Assembly: GCF_018390735.1 (NCBI RefSeq)
Contig: NZ_JAHBCL010000001.1
Span: forward strand, 186,001 to 250,000
Length of the DNA: 64,000 nucleotides
Origin: Fusibacter paucivorans
GTDB lineage: Bacteria > Bacillota > Clostridia > Peptostreptococcales > Acidaminobacteraceae
Direction of reading: 5' to 3'
The translations under genes were made by a program, and so were the position numbers. The notes under the pieces are model-generated. The model did no database searches and was not told the DNA's origin. It saw only the letters and a list, made by a program, of their open reading frames with translations. The stretch's first letter is position 1; every line of letters begins with the position of its first letter. Shown here one piece after another: positions 57,284 to 64,000 of the stretch.

Positions 57284-58060
57284 ATGAATCAGTTTGTCTA
57301 CAAACAAGCTTCCGGCATTACGGCACTTTCGGCCAGCTTTCATGAATTTTCCTATAAAAAACATGCTCATGATGAATATGCACTGGGCGTTACACTAGAC
57401 GGCATTCAGAAGTTTTCTTCCAGAGGCAGCATTCATGCATCATGTCCGCACGGTGTAATGCTCTTTCATCCCGGTTTTGTCCATGACGGCTGGGCACATG
57501 AGCATCAAAGGCTGGACTACGTTATGATTTATGTCGATGAATCCAAAATGAAAGCAATCCTAGATACAAATGAACCCCATTATTTTAAGGATTCAGTTGT
57601 ATACGACAAAACACTTGAGCGGCTGGTTTATAATACTGCCTTTACCATTTTAAATGATTGTGATCCTGCATTCTGTGATGATGCATTTACCCTGCTTGGC
57701 GCCCACTTGGGCGGTTTGATGACGGATGCAAAAATCAACCGCGAGCATCAGCGTATCCAAAAGATCAAATGGATACTTCGAAATACCGAAGGTGAACCAC
57801 TGCGGCTTGATGACGTTGCCACAGCCGTTGGCATGTCCAAGTATCAAATGATTCGCATTTTTAAAGCAGCCGTCGGTCTATCACCTTATCAGTACTATTT
57901 AAGCTGTAAACTATCACGCGCTAAAAAACTGATCGAAGAAACAAAAGAAGTCTACACGGCAGTCACTGCAGAACACTTTGTCGATCTCTCACATCTGAAT
58001 AAGCACTTTAAAAACACTTATGGCGTCACCGCCAACACTTATGCAAAATCGCTGATCTGA
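57284..58060 (+). CDS. AraC-family transcriptional regulator
   Basis: 258 residues. An N-terminal cupin-like sensor (about 1-150; YKKHAHDEYALGVTLDGIQ, HPGFVHDGWAH) precedes two helix-turn-helix motifs (LRLDDVATAVGMSKYQMIRIFKAAVG and DLSHLNKHFKNTYG). The ATG at 57284 is 8 bp after GGGAGG; an ATG 6 bp earlier is too close to it. It is divergent from the DUF2000-LUD-OCD run and upstream of a lipoprotein gene, and could control either. Confidence 0.9.
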   Translation: MNQFVYKQASGITALSASFHEFSYKKHAHDEYALGVTLDGIQKFSSRGSIHASCPHGVMLFHPGFVHDGWAHEHQRLDYVMIYVDESKMKAILDTNEPHYFKDSVVYDKTLERLVYNTAFTILNDCDPAFCDDAFTLLGAHLGGLMTDAKINREHQRIQKIKWILRNTEGEPLRLDDVATAVGMSKYQMIRIFKAAVGLSPYQYYLSCKLSRAKKLIEETKEVYTAVTAEHFVDLSHLNKHFKNTYGVTANTYAKSLI

Positions 58061-58213
58061 TCGTTATCGGAAAAGCGATTTTCTTACATTTATGATCACA
58101 TGATACATGATAAAATTGGTACTGCGTATTTGCCAAAAATAAGCGGTTAGCCCCATGCTCATCTCGTTAATTGACTGTCAAAACGGGTAATGGATTAGCA
58201 TGGAGGTGAATAC

Positions 58214-59209
58214 ATGCGAAAATCAGTGTTAACAGGATTTGTATGCTTATTGATGTTCACATTATCAGCATGCGGCAATACCGATTCAAATACAGACCGG
58301 CCAGAAAACAGTCCATCAAACAGCACAGGGAGCGCCACTGAAAACAGTACGGCTGAATCAACCGCGGAAAGCGCTCAGAGCATTGAAGTCAATGGCATTA
58401 TCTTTGAAGACCTCAATGAAAATCAGATTTTTGATGCGGATGAAATCGGCTTATCGGGCATTGACATCATATATAGCGGCAGCATCGTTACATCCTCAGA
58501 TGACGGCACTTTTCTCATTGAAGCAGCGGCACCCATTGCGATCCAAATAGACATTGGCACACTGCCGGCAGGCTATCATTTAACCACACAAAATGACACG
58601 CAAACGGTTTCCGATGCAGATGGTTTTGAGCCTATCGGTTATGCCCCTGCATCCGGCAGTGAAGCACTGTCCATTGATACACTTTTGAATGCAAATCACG
58701 ACGCTATTCAAAGCTATGCCTTTGATCTTTACATGAACACGAACGGCATGGAAGCAGGCAGCCTCCATTATGCCGCCAATGCGACAAATTTTGTAGCAGA
58801 GGATGATAACATGATTACCTATTATCTAGGCGACAGCGGCAAAATAGGCGTCTATACCAAGGCTTCCAATCAGCTTATGGTCACACCTGCCACGGAGACC
58901 ATGGAAATGGTAACACCATTTACCGCAGTAGAACAGCTTGAACCCGATGCAATTGACGCCATGCACTATAAAGGAACCGAAACCTTTGACGGTAAAACCG
59001 TGCATATTTTCAAAAGTGAAATTCCCGGCTTTACCACTGAGCTTTACATCTGGGATACCTATGGGCTGGTGGTGCAAATGTCAACAGAGGCAAACGGCAA
59101 TTCAGCCGTAATGGCATTTAGAAATCTCATCATCAATGACGTTGACGATAGTGTCTTTGCGTTTCCTGCTGGTGCAGAGATCATTGACTTGACAAACCTA
59201 GGTGGCTAA
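58214..59209 (+). CDS. Lipoprotein with SdrD_B/Cna-B-like domain
   Basis: 331 residues. A lipoprotein signal ends at LSAC with Cys20. A Ser/Thr/Asn-rich linker (21-55) follows, then a domain of the SdrD_B type (about 56-140; IFEDLNENQIFDADEIGLSG) with a Ca-binding-like DLNENQIFD loop. The C-terminal half (about 155-331) resembles LolA/DUF4412-like lipoprotein folds but is not clearly assigned. AGGTGAA precedes the ATG and a terminator follows. It should sit on the outer face of the membrane. Confidence 0.82.
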   Translation: MRKSVLTGFVCLLMFTLSACGNTDSNTDRPENSPSNSTGSATENSTAESTAESAQSIEVNGIIFEDLNENQIFDADEIGLSGIDIIYSGSIVTSSDDGTFLIEAAAPIAIQIDIGTLPAGYHLTTQNDTQTVSDADGFEPIGYAPASGSEALSIDTLLNANHDAIQSYAFDLYMNTNGMEAGSLHYAANATNFVAEDDNMITYYLGDSGKIGVYTKASNQLMVTPATETMEMVTPFTAVEQLEPDAIDAMHYKGTETFDGKTVHIFKSEIPGFTTELYIWDTYGLVVQMSTEANGNSAVMAFRNLIINDVDDSVFAFPAGAEIIDLTNLGG

Positions 59210-59261
59210 TCACAGTGTTTTTTTACCGGCGTTAATGACTGCATAAAACTTCATGCAATAT

Positions 59262-59300
59262 AAAAAAGAGCAGAGATTCCATGAATCTCTGCCCTTTTCA
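59262..59300. terminator. Bidirectional terminator
   Basis: GCAGAGATTC and GAATCTCTGC form a 10-bp stem with AAAAG/CTTTT at its base. It separates the convergent lipoprotein and BCCT genes. Confidence 0.92.
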
Positions 59301-59461
59301 TATTACATTCTTTCCATTGCTATTCTTTTCATTGTTATTTATTTCATTGTTATTATTTCACGTTCATTAGCTTCGTATACCAATGCGTTTTATACTTCAC
59401 TTGTTTGCACGTAAGATCATTACGCAAATCACAGTTAACACTCATGCATAACCACTTTCCA

Positions 59462-61264
59462 CTACAGCTCCCTGTTCTCCAGTTCTGCATTGATCTCTTC
59501 TTGAACGGCAATGGCAACGGCTTCGTTGAGAAAATGTTCTTCTTCCACTTCACGGAGCCTTCGCCGGACGGCCTCTTCAACCTCATACTCCTGCTGAAGC
59601 CCCAGCTTCAGCGAATAGACCAATATTATGAGAATAATGGCAAATGGCAATCCCGTCATCACCGATGCCGTTTGAAGTGCCGTCAGTCCGCCGCCCATGA
59701 GCAGTGCCGCCGCAACAACCCCTTCCATGACAGCCCAGAAGACTCTTTGTGGAATAGGTGAATCCAGTTTACCGCCTGAGGTAAGGTGATCAACGACTAA
59801 CGAGCCCGAATCCGAAGAAGTTACAAAGAACACCGTTACGAGAATAATCCCGATAATGGAGAGAAAACGGGTTGCAGGCAGATGTTCGAGCATTGCAAAC
59901 AAAGCAATTGCCACATCCTGTGAGACGGCACCTGCAATATCGCCAATCTGATTCATCTGTAAATAAATCGCTGTTCCGCCAAAAACGCTCATCCAGAAAA
60001 AAGACAAAAGTGTTGGAATCAGCATAACCCCAAGGATAAATTCTCTCACAGTACGTCCCTTGGAAATCCTTGCGATAAACATGCCGACAAATGGTGACCA
60101 AGAGATCCACCAAGCCCAGTAAAAAATAGTCCATGCACCCTGCCAATTCGTATTTCGGAATGTCTCAGTCCAGAGACTCATTTCAATAATATTGGATAAA
60201 TAAGCACCAATATTTTGTGTAAACCCACTTAAGATAAAAACGGTAGGTCCAACAATTAAAATGATCAACATAAAAATTGCGGCTAGTCCCATATTGAGCT
60301 CACTTAACCGCTTAACGCCGCCATCGAGTCCCATAACGACAGAAGTCGTTGCCATACCTGTAATAACAGCAATGAGAACCACTTGTATGCCAAGGCTCAT
60401 TTTAATGCCAAACAGGAAATTAAGACCTGCATTTACCTGTGATACGCCTAATCCCAATGAAGTCGCCAAACCTGTAAGCGTTGCTAAAACAGATAATACA
60501 TCAATGACGTTACCCCAAAACCCATAAATCTTATTGCCGATCAAAGGGTAAAAAACTGATCTAATCGTAAGCGGCAAGCCATTATTGTAGGCAAAAAAGG
60601 CGAGGCCTAAGCCCACGATTGAATAAATTGCCCACGGGTGAATACCCCAGTGGAAAAAGGTCGTCACCATAGCCGCCTGTGCTGCTGCCGGTGATCCTGC
60701 GGCGATATTGCCAAACATTGGTGATGGTGATAAGAAATGGCTAACCGGTTCCCCGACGCTCCAAAAGAGCAGTCCAATCCCCATGCCGGCACTGAGCAGC
60801 ATAGCATACCAGCCAAATTTACTAAATTCAGGCTGAGCGTCGTTGCCGCCGATTTTAATATTGCCGTAACTGCCAAAGGCAAAATAGAGTGCCGCGATGA
60901 TAAAGATATTTGCCGCCATGACAAAAAACCAGCCGGCATTTTTAGTAATGTTTTGCATTAAATTCGTAAATAATGTCTGTGCTGACTCTGGATAAAGCAA
61001 TGTCAGCACAATAAAAACAACCATTATAATGGCAGAGGCAAAGGTCACTTGGGGATGTACATCAAACCCATAACCTGACCAGTTGTTTTCACCGGGTTCC
61101 TGTTTCCCCGCATCATCAAACAATGATGCCGTTGGTCTAATTTGAAGTCCCTTAAACTGCTTTCTATTTTTGATTGCTTTTTTTCTTGCTTCGGTCTCAG
61201 CTTTTTTTAGTTTTTTAGCCAATTCCCGCTTTGATTCAAGTCTTCTTTTTCTTTCATCTTCCAA
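59462..61264 (-). CDS. BCCT-family (betaine/carnitine/choline) transporter
   Basis: 600 residues with about 12 membrane segments. The family signature FYWAWWISWSPFVGMFIARIS is intact, and AGMGIGLLFWSVGEP is the glycine-rich segment. It should take up a quaternary amine such as glycine betaine, choline or carnitine, either as osmoprotectant or growth substrate. The start is TTG at 61264 behind AAGGAAG; no ATG lies in frame before the first membrane segment. The N-terminal 40 residues are strongly basic and the last 45 strongly acidic, the reverse of the osmosensor BetP. Confidence 0.92.
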   Translation of the reverse strand: MEDERKRRLESKRELAKKLKKAETEARKKAIKNRKQFKGLQIRPTASLFDDAGKQEPGENNWSGYGFDVHPQVTFASAIIMVVFIVLTLLYPESAQTLFTNLMQNITKNAGWFFVMAANIFIIAALYFAFGSYGNIKIGGNDAQPEFSKFGWYAMLLSAGMGIGLLFWSVGEPVSHFLSPSPMFGNIAAGSPAAAQAAMVTTFFHWGIHPWAIYSIVGLGLAFFAYNNGLPLTIRSVFYPLIGNKIYGFWGNVIDVLSVLATLTGLATSLGLGVSQVNAGLNFLFGIKMSLGIQVVLIAVITGMATTSVVMGLDGGVKRLSELNMGLAAIFMLIILIVGPTVFILSGFTQNIGAYLSNIIEMSLWTETFRNTNWQGAWTIFYWAWWISWSPFVGMFIARISKGRTVREFILGVMLIPTLLSFFWMSVFGGTAIYLQMNQIGDIAGAVSQDVAIALFAMLEHLPATRFLSIIGIILVTVFFVTSSDSGSLVVDHLTSGGKLDSPIPQRVFWAVMEGVVAAALLMGGGLTALQTASVMTGLPFAIILIILVYSLKLGLQQEYEVEEAVRRRLREVEEEHFLNEAVAIAVQEEINAELENREL

Positions 61265-61299
61265 TATGTCTTCACTTCCTTTTCTACTGCAACACTAAT

Positions 61300-61329
61300 A
61301 GTTTAAATGTTTAACAATCATTTTGTCAA
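61300..61329 (-). promoter_or_regulatory. Promoter of the BCCT gene
   Basis: On the minus strand TTGACA (61324-61329) and TAAACT (61300-61305) are 18 bp apart, about 35 bp before the TTG start codon. Confidence 0.65.
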
Positions 61330-61388
61330 ATCTGCAAGTAAAAAACGCATTTATGCCACAGCTCTTTTCATACTCATCATAAAAAAAT

Positions 61389-61468
61389 AAAACCCCTTTG
61401 CACCATAAAACACGTAAAATCACATGCTTTATCTAACATACGCGATCGTCGTAATGCAAAAGGGTTTT
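61389..61468 (-). terminator. Long-loop terminator upstream of the BCCT promoter
   Basis: Read leftward, AAAACCCTTTTGCA pairs with TGCAAAGGGGTTTT across a 52-base loop and is followed by ATTTTTTT. It lies about 200 bp past the dapA stop and may end the dapA transcript. Confidence 0.7.
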
Positions 61469-61492
61469 CTTTATATGCAATTTCCTCAACAA

Positions 61493-61512
61493 AGGTAATT
61501 GTATCATTGCCT
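61493..61512. promoter_or_regulatory. Recurrent 20-bp palindromic motif, copy 3
   Basis: AGGTAATTGTATCATTGCCT has the same AGGnAAT-N6-ATTnCCT form as the copies at 7883-7902 and 44674-44693. It lies in the spacer between dapA and the BCCT gene. Confidence 0.45.
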
Positions 61513-61668
61513 TCAGTTGAGCCTTTGCTACAATATGTGTGTTCCCATCTTATGAAAATAATACCTATTGTCGTAAAGGATTAAAATTTGAATGATGCAA
61601 TTTCTTTGGCGAAGTACTCGGGTTAAAATGCTTAACTTCGCTTCAATGCCAATCACTGCGCACTTCGT

Positions 61669-62556
61669 TTAACGTTTAAAATATTGGTTCAGAAGATTCG
61701 TGAGCATCTCTTGATGATGCGGTTCCAACGTCGTAAGTGGTGCTCTACACGGTCCTGAACTCAAATCCCCGCCTAAAATGTTAAGCGCTGACTTCACCGG
61801 TATTGGGTTAACATCGCAGAAGAGCGCATTAATCAGCGGCAGGCAGTCAAGTTGAAGCGCTAAGCTCCCTTGATGATTGCCTTCTAAGTACAAAGCGACC
61901 ATATCGTGCATCTCCTTTGGTATAACATTTGCAGCAACAGAGATGACGCCCACTCCTCCCAGTGACAGCAATGGTAATACTTGATCGTCATTGCCGGAGT
62001 AAATATCCAGTTTGCCGGCACATTTCTGTGCGAGCTCAGCAACCTGTGCAATATTGCCGCTCGCCTCTTTAATCGCGACGATATTATCAATTTCTGAAAG
62101 TTTTAATGCCGTATCAGGCAAAATGTTCATCCCCGTTCTGCTCGGTACATTATAAAGAATAATTGGAATGCTCACAGATTCAGCAATCACCTTATAGTGC
62201 TCATAAAGCCCTTTCTGGCTGGTTTTATTGTAGTATGGTGTTACATGTAAGAGCCCATCCGCACCGACGGCCTCAGCTCTTTGTGAAAGGCTGATCCCAT
62301 GTCTCGTATCATTGCTGCCGGTTCCTGCGATAACAGGGACGCGCTTATTCGTATATTTTACAGCTGCCGCAATACAGTCAATTTGCTCATCATCGGTCAG
62401 TGTCGATGCTTCACCGGTTGTACCGCAGATGATTATCGCATCTGTACCGTTTTCAATTTGGAATTGAATAAGTGATTCCAATCGGTCGTAATCAACAGTT
62501 AAATCTTCTTTAAACGGTGTAACGATGGCCACACCAGAGCCTTTAAAAAGTGCCAT
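61669..62556 (-). CDS. dapA: 4-hydroxy-tetrahydrodipicolinate synthase
   Basis: 295 residues, standard length. Lys163 (IVAIKEASGN) forms the Schiff base with pyruvate; Thr46, Tyr109 and Tyr135 form the proton relay, each two residues later than in E. coli DapA. The enzyme condenses pyruvate and aspartate semialdehyde in lysine and diaminopimelate synthesis. The ATG at 62556 follows GAGGAG. A longer frame beginning at 62676 is ruled out because it runs through a lysine-riboswitch terminator. The gene is controlled by the riboswitch upstream and stands alone, with no other dap gene in the window. Confidence 0.96.
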   Translation of the reverse strand: MALFKGSGVAIVTPFKEDLTVDYDRLESLIQFQIENGTDAIIICGTTGEASTLTDDEQIDCIAAAVKYTNKRVPVIAGTGSNDTRHGISLSQRAEAVGADGLLHVTPYYNKTSQKGLYEHYKVIAESVSIPIILYNVPSRTGMNILPDTALKLSEIDNIVAIKEASGNIAQVAELAQKCAGKLDIYSGNDDQVLPLLSLGGVGVISVAANVIPKEMHDMVALYLEGNHQGSLALQLDCLPLINALFCDVNPIPVKSALNILGGDLSSGPCRAPLTTLEPHHQEMLTNLLNQYFKR

Positions 62557-62605
62557 TTTATTCTCCTCTTCATTTGTGATCGGTTGTTGTTTCTTTGTTT
62601 CATGC

Positions 62606-62637
62606 ACAAAAAAACAGCCAGAGAGAGTACTAGCTGT
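62606..62637 (-). terminator. Expression-platform terminator of the lysine riboswitch
   Basis: Read leftward, ACAGCTAG (62630-62637) pairs with CTGGCTGT (62614-62621) and is followed by TTTTTTTG. It lies 50 bp before the dapA start, so lysine binding would stop transcription before dapA. Confidence 0.85.
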
Positions 62638-62667
62638 GGACGAATCATCATTATTTAAATAAATCAT

Positions 62668-62845
62668 CAGTAGCACTCCATATGCTTTTTCAGCCTATGA
62701 CAGTTGGCTTGCTGTTAACAGACCAACCAGATTGTAATGACGTGGGCATTACGCACTTCGGCACCTTTGCCTTTCTGCGCTTCTCAAATGTACCCACATA
62801 CATCAAAACGCTTACTTATCATTGGTGCACCTCTACCTTTATTGA
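62668..62845 (-). promoter_or_regulatory. Lysine riboswitch (L-box) aptamer
   Basis: On the minus strand the conserved segments occur in order: GGTAGAGGTGC (62827-62837), GCAAAGGTGCCGAAG, a CTGG-containing arm, CTGTCATAGG and, at the end, TGGAGTGCTACTG (62668-62680). These match the lysine-sensing L-box that controls lysC, dapA and lysine transport in Bacillota. A promoter precedes it and a terminator follows it. Confidence 0.93.
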
Positions 62846-62855
62846 GTTATCTACT

Positions 62856-62884
62856 ATACTAACGGTTCATTGTATGAATGTCAA
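62856..62884 (-). promoter_or_regulatory. Promoter of the dapA leader
   Basis: On the minus strand TTGACA (62879-62884) and TAGTAT (62856-62861) are exactly 17 bp apart; the same two hexamers and spacing occur at the bgl promoter. Confidence 0.85.
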
Positions 62885-62965
62885 TACCTATCACCAAATG
62901 TTTACACGAGGCGGTTGTATCTCTTAGCAATACATTATTGAAGCATTCTAAGGGTTTAATAAACG

Positions 62966-63011
62966 CAAAAAAACAAGTGTCTTCCCAATCACTTTAAGGT
63001 GAAACACTTGT
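62966..63011 (-). terminator. Terminator of the distal sigma-54 activator gene
   Basis: ACAAGTGT (63004-63011 on the minus strand) pairs with ACACTTGT (62973-62980), followed leftward by TTTTTTT. It lies about 85 bp past the activator stop. Confidence 0.85.
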
Positions 63012-63060
63012 CGTTTATGAATAAGAAAATGACACCATTCAAATTTTATTGTCGTTTCCT

Positions 63061-63094
63061 TAAGTCAATGACATCAATAAGTCAATGACATCAA
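63061..63094. repeat. 17-bp tandem duplication after a stop codon
   Basis: TAAGTCAATGACATCAA occurs twice without gap (63061-63077 and 63078-63094), directly past the stop codon of the sigma-54 activator. It looks like a small recent duplication. Confidence 0.9.
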
Positions 63095-64000
63095 TTATTT
63101 TTCTAATTCTATCCCATACTTATGAATTTTTTTATACAGCAGACTCCTGTGAATCCCCAACTTTTCTGAAGCTTCCATGCAGTTCCAGTTGCAATTCCTC
63201 AAATATTCTTTAATAATAGAGCTTTCATACTCTTCTACCATGTTCTTCAAAAGATGGTTATCGAGGCCATTTGATTTTTGCACGTTGTGTTTAGTGACCA
63301 TTTTCGAGGGCAGATCAGTCAATTGAATGACAAAATCATCACAGGTTGCGTAAGCACTCTTAATGACATTGTTCAATTCCCGTATATTGCCGGGCCAAGC
63401 ATAGTGTTGTAAACAGACTCTGGCTTCTTCTGTGATCGTTACAATGGACTTGTATTCGTTATTGAGCATCGAGAGAAAATAACTGGAAAATAAGTCGATA
63501 TCTTCGGGTCTGTTTCTCAGCGGAATCATCTCGATATTTATCACGTTGAGCCGATAATACAAATCCTCTCTGAACTTGCCCTGCTTCACCATTTCGATTA
63601 AATTGCGCCGCGTCGCAGCAATAACCCTGACGTCAATGGGAATCGGCGATTTACCGCCAATTTTATCGACCTCATTTTCCTGCAAAACCCGTAGCAGTTT
63701 TACCTGCATGTTTATGGGCATATCGCCGATTTCATCTAGAAAAATCGTTCCACCGTCCGCCTGAATAAACTTGCCGTCTTTTCCGCCCTTAATAGCACCT
63801 GAAAATGAGCCCTCTTCATAGCCAAATAATTCAGATTCTAAAAGTTCATAGGGAATGGCACCACAGTTGATACTTACCATTGGCTTGTCACGGCGAGCAC
63901 TGTTGTAGTGAATGGAACAGGCAAAGACTTCTTTCCCCGTTCCGGACTCTCCGGTAATCAATACGGGGAAAGCATTTTTCGATGCTTTGTAGGCCGTTTT
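63095..64000 (-). CDS. Sigma-54-dependent activator, 5' part beyond window
   Basis: 302 codons are visible; the start lies outside the window. AAA+ motifs: Walker A GESGTGKE, NCGAIPYELLESELFGYEEG, the GSFSGA loop where most activators have GAFTGA, Walker B TIFLDEIGDMP and the arginine-finger region FREDLYYRLN. The C-terminus MEASEKLGIHRSLLYKKIHKYGIEL is a Fis-type helix-turn-helix. The visible frame continues in phase to 64000. Sensor domain and target operon are unknown. The A-to-S change in the GAFTGA-like loop is seen in some members and does not by itself exclude activity. Confidence 0.92.
   Translation of the reverse strand, partial: KTAYKASKNAFPVLITGESGTGKEVFACSIHYNSARRDKPMVSINCGAIPYELLESELFGYEEGSFSGAIKGGKDGKFIQADGGTIFLDEIGDMPINMQVKLLRVLQENEVDKIGGKSPIPIDVRVIAATRRNLIEMVKQGKFREDLYYRLNVINIEMIPLRNRPEDIDLFSSYFLSMLNNEYKSIVTITEEARVCLQHYAWPGNIRELNNVIKSAYATCDDFVIQLTDLPSKMVTKHNVQKSNGLDNHLLKNMVEEYESSIIKEYLRNCNWNCMEASEKLGIHRSLLYKKIHKYGIELEK

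Larger units (their letters stand above)
61265..61668. other. 404-bp spacer upstream of the BCCT gene
   Basis: Contains the BCCT promoter (61300-61329), a long-loop terminator (61389-61468), the palindromic motif at 61493-61512 and two related half-sites ATGCAATTTC at 61475-61484 and 61595-61604. Confidence 0.5.

Noticed and set aside
62557-62676. In-frame 40-codon extension of dapA starting at 62676
   Set aside because: It runs through the riboswitch terminator and its T-run, lacks a ribosome binding site and has no counterpart in DapA proteins.
62682-62927. 81-codon plus-strand open frame opposite the dapA leader
   Set aside because: It is the complement of the lysine riboswitch and its promoter; no coding evidence.

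Overview
The window reads as one contiguous piece of a bacterial chromosome, most likely from an anaerobic, amino-acid-fermenting member of the Bacillota (Clostridia/Eubacteriales level). This placement is inferred from strong AGGAGG-type ribosome binding sites, a LicT-controlled beta-glucoside PTS, three sigma-54 enhancer-binding proteins, a BKACE/thiolase catabolic cluster, an enoate-reductase-like flavoprotein, a lysine riboswitch on dapA and an S-layer-homology surface protein. No genus is assigned. No rRNA, tRNA, CRISPR array, insertion sequence or prophage was recognised. Base composition looks moderate throughout, with no obvious foreign block.

Layout. 1-4.9 kb: beta-glucoside operon (6-phospho-beta-glucosidase, PTS EIIBCA, LicT antiterminator, start of a HAD phosphatase), read leftward behind a promoter, an RNA antiterminator (RAT) and an overlapping terminator. 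4.9-7.2 kb: an AAA ATPase and XRE-cupin regulator divergent from an HD-domain protein. 7.2-9.9 kb: a divergent Ham1/RdgB-like protein and a Cache-type chemoreceptor. 10.3-19.1 kb: a catabolic island (SDR, BKACE, thiolase, GntP permease, ketopantoate-reductase-like protein) read leftward from a good sigma-54 promoter, facing a divergent PAS sigma-54 activator and a carboxylesterase; the divergent spacer carries TTGC/GCAA dyads and an 11-bp tandem repeat. 19.2-22.5 kb: a putative type II restriction-modification pair (D12 adenine methylase plus DUF3883 protein) and a membrane diguanylate cyclase. 22.9-28.9 kb: a second sigma-54 unit (DAACS symporter, MalY-type C-S lyase, cystathionine-lyase-family enzyme) with an activator of unusual domain layout. 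29-31.6 kb: MarR-MFS efflux pair with a near-ideal promoter/operator, and a LysE exporter.

31.9-46.3 kb is a surface-related stretch: a 3248-residue SLH protein with seven tandem modules of about 192 residues, a DUF2442 protein just upstream in the same direction, a MalT-like LuxR regulator and a membrane-anchored S41-type protease relative. 46.5-49.4 kb: enoate-reductase-like enzyme and MerR regulator. 49.9-54.5 kb: a four-gene operon of lipoprotein binding protein, fused ABC permease, ABC ATPase and PHP phosphoesterase. 54.7-56.8 kb: ornithine-cyclodeaminase-like, LUD-domain and DUF2000 genes. 57.3-61.3 kb: AraC regulator, SdrD_B-type lipoprotein and a BCCT transporter. 61.7-64 kb: dapA behind a lysine riboswitch, and the 3' part of a third sigma-54 activator.

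The most notable non-coding elements are the bgl RAT/terminator switch, two sigma-54 promoters with exact GG-N10-GC spacing, the 33-bp marR operator, the lysine riboswitch, a foldable 121-bp element between convergent genes (54558-54678), an 8-bp tandem repeat (56977-57051) and a 20-bp palindromic motif that recurs in three intergenic regions. All functions are read from sequence alone; no database search was run.
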